Positions 4,135 to 6,841 of a stretch of 6,841 nt of DNA are shown piece by piece; within the stretch, counting starts at the first letter, position 1; every line of letters starts with the position of its first letter. Origin of the DNA: Dehalococcoidia bacterium (lineage in GTDB: Bacteria > Chloroflexota > Dehalococcoidia > Tepidiformales > Tepidiformaceae). Location: assembly GCA_007126855.1 (NCBI GenBank), contig SLAK01000122.1, positions 1 to 6,841 on the forward strand. Direction: 5' to 3'. The notes below the pieces were generated by a model. It saw only the letters and a program-made list of their open reading frames with translations. It made no database searches and was not told where the DNA came from. The translations under genes were made by a program, and so were the position numbers.

Positions 4135-6165
4135 ATGACCGCACGCGTTCCAAGGATTGTGGCGCCATGCGCTACGCTGATCGTCGGCGCGCTGCTGCTG
4201 GCGGCATGCGGCGGTCCGAGCCAGCCAGCCAACGACAACGGGAGGCCAACAGCAACACCAGTGACCGATCGCACATGGGCCGGCACCGAACCGGCACCCG
4301 AATTCCCCGGCGGACTCACCTGGTTCAACGTGCAGGAGCCGCTCACCCTCGAGTCGCTCCGCGGCAAGATGGTGCTGCTCGATTTCTGGACCCTGGGCTG
4401 CATCAACTGCCAGCACATCATCCCCGACCTCGAACGGCTGCAGGAAGAGTACGTCGATACCCTCGTCGTCATCGGCGTCCACTCCGGCAAGTACTCCACC
4501 GAGCAGGAAGACGAGAGCATCGTCGAAGCCATCCGCCGCCTTGAACGCACCCACCCCGTGGTCAACGACGAAGACTTCGTCTTCTGGGAGCGCTACAACG
4601 TCCGCGCCTGGCCGACGATCGTGCTCATCGACCCTGCCGGCAACTTCGTTGGCTACCACGAGGGCGAAGGTGTCTACTCCATCTTCCGGGGCGTGCTGAG
4701 CGCGCTGGAGGAGGAGTTCGAGGGCCGGTTCGACCGCAGCCCGGCGCCTGTCGCGCTCGAGGCAGCCCCCGTGTCCACTATCCTGCGCTACCCCGGGGCG
4801 CTGGCCATCGACGAAGAACGCGGCCGCCTCTACATCGCCGACTCAGGGCACAACCGCATCCTGGTTTCTAACCTCACCGGCGACCTTCAGCGCGCCATCG
4901 GCACCGGGGAAGAAGGCTTCGCCGACGGCCACGCCGATGAAGCGCGCTTCCGCCAGCCACACGGCCTTGCCGTCTCGGAGGACGGCAGCACGCTCTATGT
5001 CGCCGACACGCGCAACCACGCTCTCCGCGCCGTCGACACGGAAACATGGACGGTGCGCACCATCGCGGGCACCGGCGAGCGGCTGGCGCGCTTCCCCATG
5101 CCCGGCGACGACCCGATGGAAGTCCGCATGGCTTCTCCCTGGGGCCTCGCCGTGCATGAAGGCAAGCTGTACATCGGGATGGCCGGCGTGCACCAGCTCT
5201 GGGTCATGGACCTGGAAGCGAAAACGGTCGAAATGTTCGCCGGCACCAGCCGCGAAGGGCTGGACGACGGCCCCAAGCTCGATATCGCCACCCTGGCACA
5301 ACCCAGCGGTCTGGCCACAGACGGTACCTTCCTCTACTGGGTCGACCCCGAAGCCAGTGCCGCCCGCCGGGTCGGCTTCGGCGAAGAAGCGCTGGTCGAT
5401 ACGCTCGTCGGCACCGGCCTCTTCGACTATGGCAACCAGGACGGCGGACCCGGCGAAGGCCAGCTCCAGCACGCACAGGACCTGGCCTACCTGAACGGCA
5501 CGCTCTACATCGCCGACACCTACAATCACGCGATCCGGGCGCTGGCGCCAGGACCGCGGGAGCTCACCTCGGTGGCGGGCTCAGGAGTCCGCGGCTGGGC
5601 AGACGGCGCCGGGGCCGAAGCGCAGTTCAATGAGCCCGGCGGCATCGCCGTCGGCAACGGGCTGCTCTATGTGGCGGACACGAACAACCACCTGGTCCGC
5701 GTTGTGGAGCCCACGAGCGGCATGGTCTCGACAATGCAGCTCGGCAACATCGGTGCCGTCGGCGCGCCACGTCCGGGCCAGCTCGTGCAAACTCAGCTCC
5801 CCGGACAGCAGGTCGCACCCGGCGTGACGAACCTGCGCCTGAAAGTCACCGCCCCCGCCGGCTACCAGCTCAACAGCCTTGCGCCATCCAGGCTGACACT
5901 CACCAGCTCCAACCCGGCGGTGGTCGAAATCAGCCAGCCCGAGCTGCAGTGGTCCACGGACGATCCCGAAATCGAGATACCGGTGCCGGTGGAACTGCAC
6001 GAGGGCGATGCCGATGTCATCGCCACCGGCGAAGCCTACTATTGCGAAAAGGAACTCACTGAGCTCTGCTTCATCGCCCGCATCGAGCTCACGGCCCCCG
6101 TCCGCGTCGAGGCCGGGGCGTCGCAGGGCGATGTGGTGGTTGAGTACACGCTGCCGGCAGACTGA
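4135..6165 (+). CDS. NHLRC2-like lipoprotein: thioredoxin-like domain, six-bladed NHL propeller, C-terminal beta domain
   Basis: 676 residues. The ATG at 4135 is chosen because it gives a clean lipoprotein signal: basic start, hydrophobic stretch 11-24, lipobox LAAC with Cys25, then a polar Pro/Asn/Thr-rich linker to about 50. Mature protein should be lipid-anchored outside the cytoplasmic membrane. Domain 1 (about 55-200) is TlpA/thioredoxin-like: LLDFWTLGCINC with Cys89/Cys92, and AWPT with a likely cis-Pro at 160. Domain 2 (about 212-535) has six NHL blades, each with a recognisable core: LYIADSGHNR 232-241, LYVADTRNHA 287-296, LYIGMAGVHQ 345-354, LYWVDPEASA 400-409, LYIADTYNHA 457-466, LYVADTNNHL 511-520. 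Domain 3 (about 560-676) is beta-rich with Cys637 and Cys645. This order matches vertebrate NHLRC2 and its bacterial relatives, whose CINC motif is the same. A thiol-redox or scaffold role is likely but the substrate is unknown. It is transcribed away from pheS. Confidence 0.92.
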   Translation: MTARVPRIVAPCATLIVGALLLAACGGPSQPANDNGRPTATPVTDRTWAGTEPAPEFPGGLTWFNVQEPLTLESLRGKMVLLDFWTLGCINCQHIIPDLERLQEEYVDTLVVIGVHSGKYSTEQEDESIVEAIRRLERTHPVVNDEDFVFWERYNVRAWPTIVLIDPAGNFVGYHEGEGVYSIFRGVLSALEEEFEGRFDRSPAPVALEAAPVSTILRYPGALAIDEERGRLYIADSGHNRILVSNLTGDLQRAIGTGEEGFADGHADEARFRQPHGLAVSEDGSTLYVADTRNHALRAVDTETWTVRTIAGTGERLARFPMPGDDPMEVRMASPWGLAVHEGKLYIGMAGVHQLWVMDLEAKTVEMFAGTSREGLDDGPKLDIATLAQPSGLATDGTFLYWVDPEASAARRVGFGEEALVDTLVGTGLFDYGNQDGGPGEGQLQHAQDLAYLNGTLYIADTYNHAIRALAPGPRELTSVAGSGVRGWADGAGAEAQFNEPGGIAVGNGLLYVADTNNHLVRVVEPTSGMVSTMQLGNIGAVGAPRPGQLVQTQLPGQQVAPGVTNLRLKVTAPAGYQLNSLAPSRLTLTSSNPAVVEISQPELQWSTDDPEIEIPVPVELHEGDADVIATGEAYYCEKELTELCFIARIELTAPVRVEAGASQGDVVVEYTLPAD

Positions 6166-6182
6166 GCGCCAGGTTGACATGC

Positions 6183-6198
6183 CGGCCCGCCGGGGCCG
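6183..6198 (+). other. GC-rich hairpin between the lipoprotein and RAM-domain genes
   Basis: A 6-bp perfect stem CGGCCC/GGGCCG with a GCCG loop, 18 bases after the lipoprotein stop. No U-run follows, so it is a poor intrinsic terminator. A TTGACA at 6174-6179 overlaps the region but has no matching -10 at 16-19 bases. Confidence 0.25.
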
Positions 6199-6221
6199 AA
6201 GGTGAATTGAACTTTGCAAGC

Positions 6222-6227
6222 GAGGTG
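6222..6227 (+). promoter_or_regulatory. Ribosome binding site of the RAM-domain gene
   Basis: GAGGTG, with its GAGG core 6 bases before GTG 6232. It favours that start over the in-frame TTG at 6214. Confidence 0.6.
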
Positions 6228-6231
6228 CGCA

Positions 6232-6483
6232 GTGGCCGTCCGTGGATACGTCCTGATCGAATCAGAAGTTGGCAAGGCGAAGATGGTCCGGTCCTCGCTC
6301 GCATCCTTTTCCTACCCGGGCACAAAGGTGTTGAACGTGGATACCGTGACCGGCCCTTACGACGTAATCATGCTCGTCGAAGCCGACAACCTGGACACGC
6401 TGGGCAACGCGATCACCGAGGCGATCCAGCAGGAAGCCGGCGTCCAGCGCACCACTACCTGCCTGGCGGTTAGCCTGGGCTAA
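6232..6483 (+). CDS. Stand-alone Lrp/AsnC ligand-binding (RAM) domain protein
   Basis: 83 residues starting at GTG 6232. The whole protein is one RAM domain: GYVLIES (5-11) forms the first strand, GKAKMVRSSLASF the first helix, then VLNVDTVTGPYDVIMLVEAD (33-52) with the characteristic VTGPYD turn, a second helix, and the closing GVQRTTTCLAV (70-80). There is no helix-turn-helix, so it cannot bind DNA alone in the way full-length Lrp/AsnC regulators do. Small RAM-only proteins form ring-like oligomers and bind amino acids or similar effectors at dimer interfaces; their physiological role is mostly unclear, though some are proposed to mix with full-length Lrp proteins. It lies 66 bp after the lipoprotein gene on the same strand and may be co-transcribed. 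Length is standard for the family, so it is not a broken regulator. Confidence 0.92.
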   Translation: MAVRGYVLIESEVGKAKMVRSSLASFSYPGTKVLNVDTVTGPYDVIMLVEADNLDTLGNAITEAIQQEAGVQRTTTCLAVSLG

Positions 6484-6689
6484 GCTCTGACCTTCCGGGA
6501 CTGCTTTGCCGGCAGGGCGGCCGCAGGGCGCCGTGTCACCGTCGTACGTGCCTCGACGGGTGCCGACCACACTGCCGGGCTTCCCCCTCCGCCCCAGATC
6601 AGCGATCGTGTCTTTGAAGGGCTGCGCGGCAATCGCGCGCCCGGGCCGAGTCTCAGCCGGGCAAACCGGCCGGGACGAGGAGGAAGCTC
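6484..6689 (+). other. Intergenic spacer with one dyad; no gene seen
   Basis: 206 bp between the RAM-domain stop and the NUDIX start. It holds a dyad: GCCCGG at 6639-6644 and CCGGGC at 6657-6662, enclosing a small GAG-T-CTC palindrome (6648-6654). No T-run follows and no clear -35/-10 pair is visible. A 63-codon frame from 6506 runs over the NUDIX start and has a Pro/Arg-rich, unprotein-like sequence, so it is not called. Confidence 0.4.
6678..6683 (+). promoter_or_regulatory. Ribosome binding site of the NUDIX gene
   Basis: AGGAGG, 6 bases before ATG 6690: a full consensus Shine-Dalgarno and the strongest in the window. It fixes the start of the partial gene. Confidence 0.85.
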
Positions 6690-6841
6690 ATGGCTGAAAA
6701 CCCAAAGGTGCTGAACAGCCGCCACGTCTACGCTGGACGGCTGTTTGACCTCGAAGTAGATGAACTTGAATTCGAAAACGGCGTCATCGCCCAGCGGGAG
6801 ACGGTGCGCCACCCCGGCGCCGTCGCCATGGTCGCGATCGA
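6690..6841 (+). CDS. NUDIX hydrolase, ADP-ribose pyrophosphatase type (N-terminal part)
   Basis: 50 complete codons before the window ends. The N-terminal pattern is typical of ADP-ribose pyrophosphatases: a lead strand with 'VYAGRLFDLEVDELEFENG' (residues 13-31), then QRETVRHPGAVAMVAI (35-50), where RETVRHPGAVA is the conserved entry to the NUDIX fold. Enzymes of this group cleave ADP-ribose to AMP and ribose 5-phosphate in the cytoplasm. The NUDIX box (GX5EX7REUXEEXGU), which carries the metal-binding glutamates, would lie beyond the edge, so substrate class is inferred from the N-terminus only. The 206-bp spacer and strong ribosome binding site suggest it is expressed independently of the genes before it. 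Confidence 0.88.
   Translation, partial: MAENPKVLNSRHVYAGRLFDLEVDELEFENGVIAQRETVRHPGAVAMVAI

Noticed and set aside
4843..5529. 228-codon minus-strand open frame within the lipoprotein gene
   Set aside because: Lies opposite the NHL propeller; its apparent repeats only mirror the NHL blades.
4829..5702. Recurrent CTCTAYRTSGCSGAC-like DNA words, as possible CRISPR or DNA repeats
   Set aside because: They encode the conserved LYxAD cores of NHL blades, are irregularly spaced and in frame; they are protein repeats.
6174..6179. Perfect TTGACA (-35 consensus) after the lipoprotein gene
   Set aside because: No acceptable -10 at 16-19 bases; the spacing region is a GC-rich hairpin. Probably chance.
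5581..6219. 212-codon minus-strand open frame opposite the lipoprotein 3' end
   Set aside because: Antisense shadow, with no motif and no ribosome binding site noted.
6506..6697. 63-codon plus-strand frame in the spacer before the NUDIX gene
   Set aside because: Pro/Arg-rich, overlaps the NUDIX start in another frame, and has no supporting ribosome binding site.

Overview
The window is high-GC bacterial chromosome with short spacers and mostly ATG/GTG starts. The most distinctive part is a phenylalanyl-tRNA synthetase operon (pheS, pheT) read on the minus strand, with an insertion between its two genes. Gene content and style (free-standing Lrp/AsnC ligand-binding protein, lipoprotein with thioredoxin and NHL domains, candidate leaderless promoters) would suit a Chloroflexota-like bacterium. 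No rRNA or other phylogenetic marker is present, so this placement is an inference with modest confidence.

Left part, minus strand, read right to left: pheS (4064-3039), a small four-helix-bundle protein of the 23S rRNA intervening-sequence (S23/IVP) family (2970-2524), pheT (2527-110), then the first 21 codons of a small protein cut by the window edge (65-1). The four-helix gene lies in a 457-bp segment (2572-3028). Both ends of that segment carry short arrays of a 7-bp GGCC-based unit, arranged as a 24-bp inverted repeat with 22 matches. Removing the segment would leave pheS and pheT 54 bp apart, a normal operon spacing. This looks like a small IVS-like element that has invaded an essential protein operon rather than a 23S rRNA gene. 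Its reading frame now runs out through its own inverted repeat and ends in a GTGA overlap with the pheT start.

Centre: a 70-bp divergent intergenic region (4065-4134) holds a perfect TATAAT facing pheS and a TACCAT six bases before the start of the rightward gene. Both transcripts may therefore have little or no leader. It also has an 8-bp direct repeat and a short dyad.

Right part, plus strand: a 676-residue lipoprotein with the domain order of NHLRC2 (thioredoxin-like domain with a CINC motif, six NHL blades, C-terminal beta domain with a cysteine pair); an 83-residue stand-alone Lrp/AsnC ligand-binding (RAM) domain protein; a 206-bp spacer; and the first 50 codons of an ADP-ribose pyrophosphatase-type NUDIX hydrolase that runs off the window. 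The pheST genes charge tRNA-Phe. The lipoprotein probably acts outside the cytoplasmic membrane. The RAM protein and the NUDIX enzyme are cytoplasmic, with no clear functional tie to the rest.
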